Shown piece by piece: positions 42,580 through 53,006 of a stretch of 64,000 nucleotides of DNA. Location of the stretch: NCBI GenBank assembly GCA_019652555.1, contig BPAJ01000002.1, forward strand, positions 1-64,000. The letters run 5' to 3'. Every line of letters begins with the position of its first letter. Positions within the stretch are counted from its first letter, which is position 1. Both the position numbers and the translations under genes were made by a program. Below the pieces are notes generated by a model. That model saw nothing but the letters and a program-made list of their open reading frames with translations. It was not told where the DNA came from and did not search any database. The DNA comes from Gammaproteobacteria bacterium. GTDB lineage: Bacteria > Pseudomonadota > Gammaproteobacteria > Magnimaribacterales > AG-339-G14.

Positions 42580-44292
42580 CTATTCAAAGAATCTAAGTCG
42601 AAGCAGGCAAAAAAACTTTTTACTTCATTTGAATCGCTCATTTCCAATAATCCTTCTTCTTCAGCCTGAGATAAAGTAAGTTTTCTACTTAAGATGTCAT
42701 ACCAAGTTTCAGAAGTTAAATTTAAATAAGGGGTTTCATCTTTTTTCTCATCAATTATTGCTATCGAATTTCTAATTGAATAATAGATGGCTTTTTCATC
42801 CGTAAAATTAATACATAAAGTTTTTCAAGCCTTTCCGAAATTCAGGTATCAACAAAACTCTTAAAAGTTTTAAAGAGTCAGAAACAGTTCTTCTTGAAAG
42901 CTCTCTTTTGCTAAATCTATGTTTTCTAAATCTACTCAAATTTAATGTTTCATCCAACTCAAGCGCTCTTGTTATACACCAATTTCTAATATTGGCAGCT
43001 GAAGTTGTATAAGCCACACCTCTTAAGGCACTGGCTAGACGATTTCTATCCTCTAGCTCTCCTGCATCAGCTATTCCCAAATCGTTAAGATTTCCTCTTA
43101 CCAGCCATGAAGATAACTCTATTGCCCACCTAAAATCATTTTTTGTCAAAGAAGCATCAATGATTTCTCTAACTCTTGCTTTTCCGCCAAAGCCCTCAAC
43201 CAATCTTTGAGAGCGTTCAGGTAAGGGAACTGGAAAAAGATTTGCTTCATCCTCATCAAACCAGCCAAAAAGGCCTGTATAGATCTGCCGCACATGATGT
43301 TCCACTAATCCATACAATTGTTGCGTTGTGTAATGATCACTAAATTGCCTAGGAAGCTTAATTACATTTATGGTTTCATTAAGGGTTAACCCCTTGTTGG
43401 CACATCTCACAGTTTGATCCCATAAAAACTGAAGCGTATCTCGGTAATTGATAATAATTTTTTTAATTTCTTGCTGACCTGAAAAAGGTGGTCCATGGGC
43501 GCCTATTAAATTTTCTGGTTCAAGTGAAGCAAGTTGCTCCAAACCTCTTATCATGATTCTGGGATCTCGATACTCTTCACCTCTTATTGCAAAAACATTG
43601 AATAAAACAGGCCATAAAAGATTATTAATTGCTAGTTTAAGATCAGGAAACCAAATCGTTATTGAGTCGGTGGCATCTGATGGAGCGGGAAAGAATTCTA
43701 CTTTTAAGCCCGCAATGTTTGCCTTTGTTGGCTTATCAAAAGTATTTTTTGGAGGAATATAACCGTTAGTAAATGGAGCATGGTCTGGATTTCTAAAAAA
43801 ATTTCCTAATCCTAAATTAACAATGCCATCTGGACCCTCTTGGGGCATTGATGTCGCAAATTGATGAGCCAATCCTCTACTTACTCTTGGAGCAACTTCT
43901 CCGCCGAATCTATCTAAATTAGCTTGTATACCCTTATGTCCCCAAATGGGTAAATTTTTATTTTGTTCAATAAGTGTTTGAGTACCTCCTACATAATGAA
44001 AGTGAGTATAAATACATGCAGCAATTTCAGCTTGAGTTTCTTTTCTAATTTCCGTAAGCGCTGCAGCCATTTCTTGGTTACTCTCTCCGGTATCAATGCA
44101 AATTAAACCATCTGGTCCTTCCACAAAAGATTGGTTTGAAAGACCGTTACCAATTAGCGACCATGCTTTTTTACCAACCTTATAAAGTTTTTTTTCAAGC
44201 CTTTTACTGTGTTCTAAGGTTTTGGGATGAGCTAACTGACCTTTTGGTCCTGTTTGTGTTTCTCCAGGCTGGAAAGAATCATCTATGCTCAT
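42580..44292 (-). CDS. Alkyl/aryl-sulfatase-like MBL-fold protein with dimerisation and SCP2-like C-terminal regions, frameshift near 42815
   Basis: LSNQSFVEGPDGLICIDTGES...IYTHFHYVGGTQTLIEQNKNLPIWGHKGI...FAIRGEEYRDPRIMIRGLEQL...; C-terminal LCINFTDEKAIYYSIRNSIAIIDEKKDETPYLNLTSETWYDILSRKLTLSQAEEEGLLEMSDSNEVKSFFACFD in another frame. Confidence 0.8.
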
Positions 44293-44303
44293 TACAGATC
44301 AAT

Positions 44304-46199
44304 TCATTTATTACTTTTTGATTTAGAAGAACAGCTGGGAGGAAGATTAATCGTTGGATTTTGATCAAAAAAACCAACCGGGATCAAATGAAATCCACAA
44401 TATTCAACGGGCATAACTGGCCAGTCTTCTGGACGTGGTAAATGGGTCACTCCAAAGGTATGCCATGTGACTAAATCACATTCGCTGATACTCCTATCTT
44501 TAGAAGTCATGTCGTCTAAACCGCCCTCTCCAGAATGCATTACAGTATGTCTTCCCCCGCCAAATCTTTCTTCAGCTTGAAAAGGTGTTGCCCAAATATT
44601 ATGTTTAGCAAACGAAGCTCTTATCCCTGGAGGAGATTCAGGACTAGATAACAAAGTAGGCGTATTTCCATAAAGTATCTTGTAGGCTGTAGGGGAACCC
44701 ACTTTGTTCAATTTATTAGGATTAACTACTTTCCATGTACGGCTTTTTTCCGGAGCAATATTTCGCTTAGCTTGGCTTTCTTTTATTAGGTGTGATGAAA
44801 CTGCATGAAATTGTGTTCCCTCTGGGTTGTTGTTGGTTATTGGCAAGGTTTCAACATTTGTTTCGAATAACTGATTGTCTCCATCGTCTAAGTCCCAATC
44901 TATTCTGACATTGAATAAATGTTGGTGGATAGGCGAAGAGAGCTCTGGTGAAATCTTAAAATCTTGTCCAGATTTATGTATATCTTCATGATAAGCGCTA
45001 ATACCAACTATCCCAGTAAGTTTCATTTCTAACTGAATCGTTCCATCCAAGTATAAGTACCAAAATATTCCATAGTCATAGTTACCAACAGTAGCAAAGG
45101 AACTTATAACCAAACGTCGAGAGCGTCGAACCTCGTTATATCCCATCCCGGTAGAATCATTGTGTTTCCATTGCACGCCAAAATCTTCTTCATGAATACA
45201 AATCGCATTATCAATTTTCTCTGCAGAGCCATTAAAAGCAAGCTTATATGCATCCAAATAGTGAATCTCGCCAAGGCAGTCGCATCCAAGTGTTAAAGAG
45301 CTAGTCATAGTACCAAAGCCATATTCTGTTCCATCATGAACTGCTTTCCACCAATGCAATGGATCAGAGGAGCCATAAGGCACAACCATGTCTGACATTC
45401 CTGCTCTGAAAAAAATTGATCTGTCGTTTAAAGAAACTTGATGCAAAGCTAAGCCTTCAATAGGATCAATAGAAACTCTTAGCTTCCATCCCTCCCAGTT
45501 GATTAAATTATCATCTACAGTAAAACTCACTCCTTCAGGTTGTGATATTTCGATTTCCTTTGGATTTTTTCTTAGAGTCTCCTGCCCATCTTTATCATAT
45601 CTCGCATGTGCTTCAGGTACTTTTACAAGACCATGATCTTCAATTTCTACAACTTTTTTTTCTGTAAGATCTACATGAGCAATCAAACCTTGGATTGGCC
45701 TAGCATAAGCATTATCTTTTTCGCTATCTTTAAGAAAGGAAATAGCCTTTAAAGCTCTATTTCCTTTTTTAATATTTTTATTTACAAATCCGCCTCCAGG
45801 CCAAGGGTCTATCTGAATAAGATTTAAATCTTTAATGCCTCTTTTTGCGAGAGCCTTTTGATAATTGGAATCCTCTAAAGTAAGTTGAATTGCTGAAAAA
45901 ATTTCTCCCAAGGTATAGGTCGGGCCTGCATGACTTGAAATTGGTTCTTCATTTAAGAGTTTTTTATTTGAAAGATTTATTTCCGCCTCAAATCCGTTAG
46001 AGTTTTTATCCACTCCTACGATCTTTACGATTCGATCTAAAGTACTTTTTTCTTTAAGTGTTTTTTTATCAGGCTCTTCTAAATTTATGTAACTAAAGGA
46101 AGAATTTTCATGGTCAATTTTGCTTTCCTTAAGAATTGATACAGCATCATTTATCTCTGAAGCGGATAACATACTCAGAGGGTGGTTACTTTTTGTCAT
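44304..46199 (-). CDS. Copper amine oxidase (primary-amine oxidase)
   Basis: TVGNYDYGIFWYLYLDGTIQLEMKLTGI (TPQ motif NYD), HQHLFNVRIDWDLDDGDNQ (HxH copper ligands), FRAGMSDMVVPYGSSDP. Confidence 0.95.
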   Translation of the reverse strand: MTKSNHPLSMLSASEINDAVSILKESKIDHENSSFSYINLEEPDKKTLKEKSTLDRIVKIVGVDKNSNGFEAEINLSNKKLLNEEPISSHAGPTYTLGEIFSAIQLTLEDSNYQKALAKRGIKDLNLIQIDPWPGGGFVNKNIKKGNRALKAISFLKDSEKDNAYARPIQGLIAHVDLTEKKVVEIEDHGLVKVPEAHARYDKDGQETLRKNPKEIEISQPEGVSFTVDDNLINWEGWKLRVSIDPIEGLALHQVSLNDRSIFFRAGMSDMVVPYGSSDPLHWWKAVHDGTEYGFGTMTSSLTLGCDCLGEIHYLDAYKLAFNGSAEKIDNAICIHEEDFGVQWKHNDSTGMGYNEVRRSRRLVISSFATVGNYDYGIFWYLYLDGTIQLEMKLTGIVGISAYHEDIHKSGQDFKISPELSSPIHQHLFNVRIDWDLDDGDNQLFETNVETLPITNNNPEGTQFHAVSSHLIKESQAKRNIAPEKSRTWKVVNPNKLNKVGSPTAYKILYGNTPTLLSSPESPPGIRASFAKHNIWATPFQAEERFGGGRHTVMHSGEGGLDDMTSKDRSISECDLVTWHTFGVTHLPRPEDWPVMPVEYCGFHLIPVGFFDQNPTINLPPSCSSKSKSNK

Positions 46200-46231
46200 A
46201 AAGAAAAGTATATAAGATTAAAACCTAAAAA

Positions 46232-46558
46232 TTATTTATGTTTTGTAGCTTGATGGGCTATGGAATCCTTTGGAAAAGAACCTCTTATGATGGTGGCACG
46301 TTTAAGAATTTCATCATATTTCGTACATTCAAATTCTCTAAACTTCATATAATCTCTTAGCATATCTTTTATATTAAAACTTACTGGCGCTCGATAAATT
46401 AAAAAACATGCGTCAAATTCCGTCAGTTCTTTAAACTTAATTGTCTCAATCATTATGGGCTTCTTAGCTTTTTCTTCCGACTTAGCTTTTTCTTCCGACG
46501 TAAATACGGAAAAGCTTATGATAAAGGTTGCTAAGAAGAATAATTTTTTCAAAAACAT
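46232..46558 (-). CDS. Hypothetical secreted protein
   Basis: Signal peptide MFLKKLFFLATFIISFSVFTS; contains a perfect tandem 18-bp duplication (SEEKAKSEEKAK). Confidence 0.6.
   Translation of the reverse strand: MFLKKLFFLATFIISFSVFTSEEKAKSEEKAKKPIMIETIKFKELTEFDACFLIYRAPVSFNIKDMLRDYMKFREFECTKYDEILKRATIIRGSFPKDSIAHQATKHK
46464..46499. repeat. Perfect 2x18-bp tandem duplication within a CDS
   Basis: TTAGCTTTTTCTTCCGAC repeated twice, in frame. Confidence 0.9.
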
Positions 46559-46634
46559 TTCATTATCAATTTTAAATTACCAGAGATACGAGTCAATAGG
46601 ATTATATTGCATGTTGAAAGCCTTCATAAACGAT

Positions 46635-47498
46635 TTAAAGCGAGTCTGTTGAATTTTGTATCATTTTTGTAAGTGGCTTCAAATGCATAGAAACATCCGA
46701 TCCAAATAATTCTTCAACATCTCCAATCTCTTTTTCCCCATAAAAATTGAGAATACCCTTTTTGTAACTTTCTCGCTCTTTGAGCTTATTCCAATAGGCT
46801 TTCAGATTTGGTAATTCGTCCATTTCTAACAGACTATCTAGCCTTATATCTATAAGACGATGAAAACAACACATAAGGTTGATGTCTATATGCGTAAACT
46901 TACCTAAAAAAAATGGTCCTGATTTTTTCAAATGTTTTTCTATATCTAGGAGACTATTTACTAAAACTTTGTAACAACTTTCTGCGACTGGTTTTTAAAT
47001 ATTGAAAAATTTCATAATAAGAAAGAAACGGCCTCTATCTCTTAGGGGGTGTTTCCAATAAACTTTTATTGCCTGAAAAAAAGACAAATATTTTTTGACC
47101 ATGAAATTAATAAGTATTACCGAAAAAGGAGGTATTGCGGTTCCTAAAGTTTTCCCTAAAGGCACACCGTCAGTTAAAGTAGTATCGGCTACCCAAGCGT
47201 TCAATAAATCTTGATCTACGTCATCTGGCCATAAGTCAACATCTATTTCTCCTGAAAGCTCATTGAGTCTTTTTATGATGTTTGTACTTTCGGTCACTAT
47301 TTCGCCATCGATTTCCAAGGAGGGCACAATTCCTTTTGGGTTTACTGCCAAGTACTCAAGGGAAAGATTCTCCGCTTCAGGATATTGATCACAAAGTTTT
47401 ATCGGCTTGCTCTCATAAGATAGTCCTTTCTCTGCCATTGCCACACGTACCATTTGACTACACAAAGACCACCTAGCGTGATAAAGCTTGAGTTTCAT
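46635..47498 (-). CDS. Glutathione S-transferase family protein, frameshift near 46995
   Basis: MKLKLYHARWSLCSQMVRVAMAEKGLSYESKPI...LAVNPKGIVPSLEIDGEIVTESTNIIKRLNE; C-terminal KKSGPFFLGKFTHIDINLMCCFHRL. Confidence 0.85.
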
Positions 47499-48289
47499 TT
47501 TTTGAAATCTTCTGGAAAATATGTGATTAAATTTTCTCGAACCAATTTGGTCCAGATTTTGTAGCCCTCTTCATTCATATGAAGCATATCTTCTGTATAT
47601 AGCTCAGGCCTTGGTCTTTTATCTTCAGAAAGCATGGGTGGAGAGACATCAATGAAAACTAAATTTTCTTCCTTATCGGCTAAAAAGTTAACTGCCTCGT
47701 TCCATTCTATTTGTCTTTGTCTTTGGTCGAAGCGACTTGGCGAAGGTTGAATGCTAATTGTAAAAAAAATGGTATTCGGCAGCCTTTCTCTTACAGAAAA
47801 ATAAAAGTTTTTAAATTCAGAAAAAACATCTTCTGGAGAATTCCAACCATTTATATCATTTGTACCGCAGAAAAAAACAATTGCCTTAGGCTCATATGGA
47901 AAAACAATTTTATCCTTATGGCGATTAATGTGTTTGGTATGCGCTCCCCCAAAACCACGATTTATTATTTTGAGAGGTTTCATATCTTCTTCTAAAGTTT
48001 TCCATAGCCTAATAGAAGAACTTCCTATAAATAAAAATGCATTTTCAGGAGGCGGGTCTATTCTGTCTTGATCAAGAAATTTATCAATATCTTCGTCAAA
48101 TCCGTCTAACCTGTTGTAACTTCGTATTCTTTTAACCCAGTATTTAACTTCTTCCTCATTTAGCTCATATCCAAGAGCTTTTGCTCCTTCTTTGACTCTA
48201 TATTCCCAGTATTTTTCGTAAGCAAACCATCCTGAAAGAATAGCGACAAACAAAATGCTCAATAAAATTATAAAACCTCTTTTACTCAT
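47495..48289 (-). CDS. SGNH/GDSL hydrolase
   Basis: NAFLFIGSSSIRLWKTLEEDMKPLKIINRGFGGAH...VFFCGTNDINGW...LHMNEEGYKIW. Confidence 0.92.
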   Translation of the reverse strand: MSKRGFIILLSILFVAILSGWFAYEKYWEYRVKEGAKALGYELNEEEVKYWVKRIRSYNRLDGFDEDIDKFLDQDRIDPPPENAFLFIGSSSIRLWKTLEEDMKPLKIINRGFGGAHTKHINRHKDKIVFPYEPKAIVFFCGTNDINGWNSPEDVFSEFKNFYFSVRERLPNTIFFTISIQPSPSRFDQRQRQIEWNEAVNFLADKEENLVFIDVSPPMLSEDKRPRPELYTEDMLHMNEEGYKIWTKLVRENLITYFPEDFKK

Positions 48290-48344
48290 TTCTAATTTAT
48301 GTGCTTAAATAATTTCATATGCTATCAAAAAAAGTTAGGAAATC

Positions 48345-48725
48345 ATGTTAGATAAAATATTTCTTTTCATTTTTGGAATTGAATGGTTTGGTTTCGGTAT
48401 CTTAGGTCTTTTCTTCCCTGAGATTATTTCCAACTTAATTGGAATAAGCCAAACATCAGACATTTATATCAATGAAACACGAGCTTGGTATTCCTTTTTC
48501 ACAATACTAGGTTTAATGTCTTTATTTAGTATCTATCGCGTAAGGCTTAGAAAAAAAGTTTACTTAACCTTCAGTATTTTGATGGGTAGTTTTTTAGTAG
48601 GCAGATCGATAAGCTTTTTTCTCGATAATAGCTTTGGTACTGGAACGGCTTTAATTTTTGCCAATGAATTGATCGTATTTGTTATTGCTTACTGGAGATA
48701 CACTAAAAGGGACTTTATTTTCTAA
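48345..48725 (+). CDS. Hypothetical membrane protein (DUF4345-like)
   Basis: Four hydrophobic segments; NETRAWYSFFTILGLMSLFSIYRV...GRSISFFLDNSFGTGTALIFANEL. Confidence 0.6.
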   Translation: MLDKIFLFIFGIEWFGFGILGLFFPEIISNLIGISQTSDIYINETRAWYSFFTILGLMSLFSIYRVRLRKKVYLTFSILMGSFLVGRSISFFLDNSFGTGTALIFANELIVFVIAYWRYTKRDFIF

Positions 48726-50383
48726 TGAAACTTTCTTCAATTATCTTATTCTTAGTTTTTATGGTGGGCTGTGCCAGAGACTCGTCAGATATAGTTGAAA
48801 CTTCCTATGGAAGTATTCAAGGTTATGAAGAAGATGGAGTTTCTTATTTCCTAGGAATTCCTTTTGCCGAACCGCCAATTGGAGATTTAAGGTGGAAAGC
48901 TCCTCAATCTTTAGAAAAATGGGATGGAATTTTAGAAGCAACCAGCTTTGGAGCGGCGTGTATGCAACCTACCAATATTGGAAATTCATTATTTTTGGAA
49001 CTTATGCTAGATGGCTTTGGGTTAGCTTGGTATGAAAAAGCAATAATTAATTTTTTAGCTTTACTTAATTTTAGCAATGGGACCGAGTATTCTGAAGATT
49101 GTTTATTCCTCAATGTAATAGCTCCAAAAGACGCAAAAAATCTTCCCGTGATGTTTTGGATTCACGGTGGAGCGAGTAGATTTGGCTCGGGCGGTGAAGA
49201 TATCTACAAAACGACAAAGTTCGCAGAAAAAGAAGTAATTTTAGTAACCACGAATTATCGACTAGGCTCATTGGGTTGGTTTGCTCATCCTAAATTATCC
49301 GAAGAATCTGAAAATAACGTATCTGGAAACTATGGTTCTTTGGATATGATTGAAGCACTTAAATGGGTACAAAAAAATATTGAAGCTTTTGGGGGTGACC
49401 CAAATAATGTGACGATTTTTGGAGAATCTGCTGGGGGACAGGCCGTTGGGACACTGCTTGCATCTCCGTTCACAAAAGATTTGTTTCATAAGGCCATATC
49501 TCAAAGCGGCTCTGGAATTTACACAACTGGCAAACTACGAGATGCTTCTTTTGGAATGTCTGGTGAAGAAAAAGGATTGGCTTTAGCAGAACACTTTGGG
49601 GTAGAAAATAATAGTTTGGCTTTAGAAAAATTAAGGAATATACCTGCTACAGAATTTGTACAGCTTTCTGATCCCTTGAAAGATGCGGAGCTGATTGGAA
49701 ATATGGCTCAAATCGCTGATGGCTATATTTTTCCTTATGAATTTCATGAGGCTTACAAGAATGGATCTACGCACGATGTGCCATACATTACTGGTTTCAA
49801 CGCAAATGAGGGCACTTCCTTATTTCCATTAATTTTTTCTGAAGAAGTTTTTAAGGAGATCTCAATCTCTGATGATTGGCTTAATGAGTTGTGGCAAGCT
49901 ATTTTTGTTTCTGGGCCAAAATCTGATCTGCCTAAGGAAGTAATAGATTATGAAAAATCTCTTGGACTAGATCCTTATGATGCTGCAGCTCAAATTTGGG
50001 GTGATGTTTATTTTGGAGGCCCAGCATATTTTGCCGCGCAAAAAAGAAGTAAGGATGATTTAGATACTTATTTGTATCTTTTCTCGAGAGCTGTGCCAGC
50101 TGACAGACAAACTCTTGGGGCTACTCATGCCTTAGAGCTGGCCTATCTTTTTGGGAGCTTTTTCCCTTTTGTCGCTAGGAACGAATGGGATGATAGGCTC
50201 AGTGAAATAATGATTTCCGACTGGACTAATTTTGCAAAATTTGGAGAACCAAGAGGAAATTGGCCAAAATTTTCTCAATCTAAACCAATTGCTAAGATTT
50301 ATGGAGATAAAGTTTATGAAGGCAAATTGGATAATTCAGAAGTATTTGAAGCTTTAGCTGAAAACATCGATCAAAACTTATGA
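48725..50383 (+). CDS. Carboxylesterase (type B) lipoprotein
   Basis: VGCARD lipobox; GIPFAEPPIGDLRWKAPQ; SEDCLFLNVIAP; IHGGASRFGSG; TIFGESAGGQAVG. Confidence 0.95.
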   Translation: MKLSSIILFLVFMVGCARDSSDIVETSYGSIQGYEEDGVSYFLGIPFAEPPIGDLRWKAPQSLEKWDGILEATSFGAACMQPTNIGNSLFLELMLDGFGLAWYEKAIINFLALLNFSNGTEYSEDCLFLNVIAPKDAKNLPVMFWIHGGASRFGSGGEDIYKTTKFAEKEVILVTTNYRLGSLGWFAHPKLSEESENNVSGNYGSLDMIEALKWVQKNIEAFGGDPNNVTIFGESAGGQAVGTLLASPFTKDLFHKAISQSGSGIYTTGKLRDASFGMSGEEKGLALAEHFGVENNSLALEKLRNIPATEFVQLSDPLKDAELIGNMAQIADGYIFPYEFHEAYKNGSTHDVPYITGFNANEGTSLFPLIFSEEVFKEISISDDWLNELWQAIFVSGPKSDLPKEVIDYEKSLGLDPYDAAAQIWGDVYFGGPAYFAAQKRSKDDLDTYLYLFSRAVPADRQTLGATHALELAYLFGSFFPFVARNEWDDRLSEIMISDWTNFAKFGEPRGNWPKFSQSKPIAKIYGDKVYEGKLDNSEVFEALAENIDQNL

Positions 50384-50437
50384 TTGCCCAGAAGAAGTTA
50401 TTCAATTGAACAAGCAGAGAAAGAATATTATTTTTTA

Positions 50438-51376
50438 TTAAAGATTTTCCTTAAAAAAGTTAACAGCATCTTTCTGACACTGTCTTCTAATTGTCCAGTC
50501 TCCTCCGGTACTAGCGCCAAAGTGAATTTCACCTGATTCAAAAATTGTCAGCCTATCTTCGGGTTGGTTCATCCCTAATTTTTCTCCTGAATCGGTTTCA
50601 TAAGTCATATTTCCGTCTTTGGAAACGGTACAGAACTTTTCTGAAACGGCAATCGCATCTGGCCAATGAGTGACAGGGTTAATTGAGTCGAAACTATGTT
50701 CTCCACCAGGGTAAGAGATTACTGAAGAATTGCCTCCAAAAGAATTTACTATGTCTGACATTTGGTGAACAAGAGACGCAGGAGTGTAATTGTCACTCTC
50801 GCCAACTAAATTTAAAATCGGTCCACTGTTCCATCGGTTTTCTTCAGGCTTAATGTATGTGGCAGGATAAAAAGGCAAACAACATTTGAATCTTTCACCA
50901 TTGGGAGCTAATTTTTCAGCTAAAGGCTCCCAAAACGAATAAAAACTTACTGTCCCGCCTAAACTCCAACCGGTAATACCAATTCTTGAAGGGTCAATAT
51001 CTGGGTGTCTAGATACGATTTTAAGAGCCTCGAAAGTATCTACCATCATCATAGCCGCAGTGACAGACATCTGATCTTCAACAGTTGATGCAACGCCTCG
51101 CGAGTCAAAGCTATGTACTCTGAAAATTGCAAACCCTGCTTCTAAAAAATTTAATATGTGCTCATGATGGTGCCCTGCCCAATTGTCACTGCCGTGAACA
51201 CAAAATATAACTGGAAACGGTCCTTTGCCTTTTTCGGGAAATATCAACCAACCTTGTGCATCGATTTGAGGTGCTTTATCCAGCTCATTTAAAATATGAT
51301 AGAACTCGAAAGGATTAGATGATTTGTATTCTAAATATCCTTGCTGACCGCTTTTAAACTCTATAGTTTCATTCAT
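50438..51376 (-). CDS. Dienelactone hydrolase-like alpha/beta hydrolase
   Basis: PVIFCVHGSDNWAGHHHEHILNFLEAGFAIFRVHSFDSRGV...GITGWSLGGTVSFY...YPGGEHSFD. Confidence 0.85.
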   Translation of the reverse strand: MNETIEFKSGQQGYLEYKSSNPFEFYHILNELDKAPQIDAQGWLIFPEKGKGPFPVIFCVHGSDNWAGHHHEHILNFLEAGFAIFRVHSFDSRGVASTVEDQMSVTAAMMMVDTFEALKIVSRHPDIDPSRIGITGWSLGGTVSFYSFWEPLAEKLAPNGERFKCCLPFYPATYIKPEENRWNSGPILNLVGESDNYTPASLVHQMSDIVNSFGGNSSVISYPGGEHSFDSINPVTHWPDAIAVSEKFCTVSKDGNMTYETDSGEKLGMNQPEDRLTIFESGEIHFGASTGGDWTIRRQCQKDAVNFFKENL

Positions 51377-51475
51377 TATAAAATAAGAACAATTCCCATC
51401 TCCCTTGAGAAGTATTAGAGAAGTTTGGCATAATAATCTACCTTTTTTAAATAATTTTTAATTCTGGATTAAATT

Positions 51476-52999
51476 TTGAACAATAACCTGCCAATCGACG
51501 AACTATTAAAAATTGCCGTTAATAGTAAAGAAGGTGTCATTGCGAGTAATGGTGCACTAGTCGTTACTACAGGAAAAAGGACGGGTAGGAGTCCAGCAGA
51601 TAAATTCATAGTCGATGACGAAATTACTCACGATGCCGTCAATTGGAATGCTGATAGTCAGCCAATAGAACCTGAAAAATTCTCTAAACTTTGGCAAGAA
51701 TCTGAAGATTACGTAAAAGGAAAAAATATTTTCACTGCCGACATGCATGTTGGTGCAAGTGAAGAACACTATCAGCCGGTTCATGTTGAAAATGAATTAG
51801 CTTGGCATAATGTTTTTTGTCAAAGTTTATTCATAAAACCAAGCTCATTTAATCCTGCAAAAAAAGATGTATGGACTTTGAGGTCTCTACCAAACTTTGA
51901 GTGTAAACCTGAGCTACACGGCACAAACTCAGATGGCGCTATCATGGTCAATTTCACTGAAAAGAAAGTCCTGATTCTTGGAATTGCATATGCCGGAGAA
52001 ATGAAAAAGTCTATGTTTGGCGTAATGAATTTCATCTTGCCAGACGTAGATGTGTTGCCCATGCACTGTGCTGCCAATGCTGGAGCAAATGGAGATGTAT
52101 CTTTATTCTTTGGTTTATCAGGCACAGGAAAAACTACTCTTTCTGCTGATCCGGAAAGATGGCTCATCGGAGATGACGAACATGGTTGGGGAAATGGCAT
52201 AGTCTTCAATATTGAAGGTGGTTGCTATGCCAAGACTGTTGATTTATCTCAAAAAAATGAACCTGTCATATGGAATGCTATAAAACATGGCTCAGTTGTT
52301 GAAAATGTTATCTTTAACCCTTCTACTTTGGAAATTGACTATACCGATCAAACTCTCACTGAAAATACCCGAGCAGTTTACCCTTTAAGTCATGTGGATC
52401 AACACCTAGAGAAAAATTATGGTGGAGAGCCTCAAAACATAATTTTTCTTACCTGCGATTTAACAGGCGTCATGCCACCAGTTTCGATTTTGTCTAAAGA
52501 GGCTGCTGCCTATCATTTTCTTAGTGGTTACACGGCTAAAGTAGGTTCTACAGAATTAGGCTCGTCATCTGACATCGACTCTACTTTTTCAAACTGTTAT
52601 GGTGCTCCCTTTTTCCCAAGACCTGCTAAGGTTTACGCAGAATTACTAATAAAAAGAATAGAGGAATTTGGCAGCAAGGTTTTTATCGTTAATTCTGGAT
52701 GGACTGGTGGGCCTTATGGAGTTGGAAAGCGCTTTGACATCCCTGTTACCAGAGCGGTTATTAAAGCCATACAAGATGGCTCTATAAATGATGTTGAAAC
52801 TGAAAAACTGGAAATAATGAATGTGGAAGTACCTACAAAGCTTAATGATGTTGACACGAAGCTTTTAAACCCAGCTGAAACGTGGTCTAGTAAGATCGAT
52901 TATGATAAGGCGGCAAGAGAATTAGCAGCCAAATTTAAGGAAAATATAGATAAGTTCGATATCTCAGACAAAATTAGACAGGCTGGGCCAATTATCTAA
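51476..52999 (+). CDS. pckA: Phosphoenolpyruvate carboxykinase (ATP)
   Basis: [89 protein letters not shown]. Confidence 0.97.
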   Translation: MNNNLPIDELLKIAVNSKEGVIASNGALVVTTGKRTGRSPADKFIVDDEITHDAVNWNADSQPIEPEKFSKLWQESEDYVKGKNIFTADMHVGASEEHYQPVHVENELAWHNVFCQSLFIKPSSFNPAKKDVWTLRSLPNFECKPELHGTNSDGAIMVNFTEKKVLILGIAYAGEMKKSMFGVMNFILPDVDVLPMHCAANAGANGDVSLFFGLSGTGKTTLSADPERWLIGDDEHGWGNGIVFNIEGGCYAKTVDLSQKNEPVIWNAIKHGSVVENVIFNPSTLEIDYTDQTLTENTRAVYPLSHVDQHLEKNYGGEPQNIIFLTCDLTGVMPPVSILSKEAAAYHFLSGYTAKVGSTELGSSSDIDSTFSNCYGAPFFPRPAKVYAELLIKRIEEFGSKVFIVNSGWTGGPYGVGKRFDIPVTRAVIKAIQDGSINDVETEKLEIMNVEVPTKLNDVDTKLLNPAETWSSKIDYDKAARELAAKFKENIDKFDISDKIRQAGPII

Positions 53000-53006
53000 A
53001 AAATTT

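Noticed and set aside
51820-52209. 129-aa ORF antisense to pckA
   Set aside because: Opposite the conserved P-loop region of pckA; shadow ORF.
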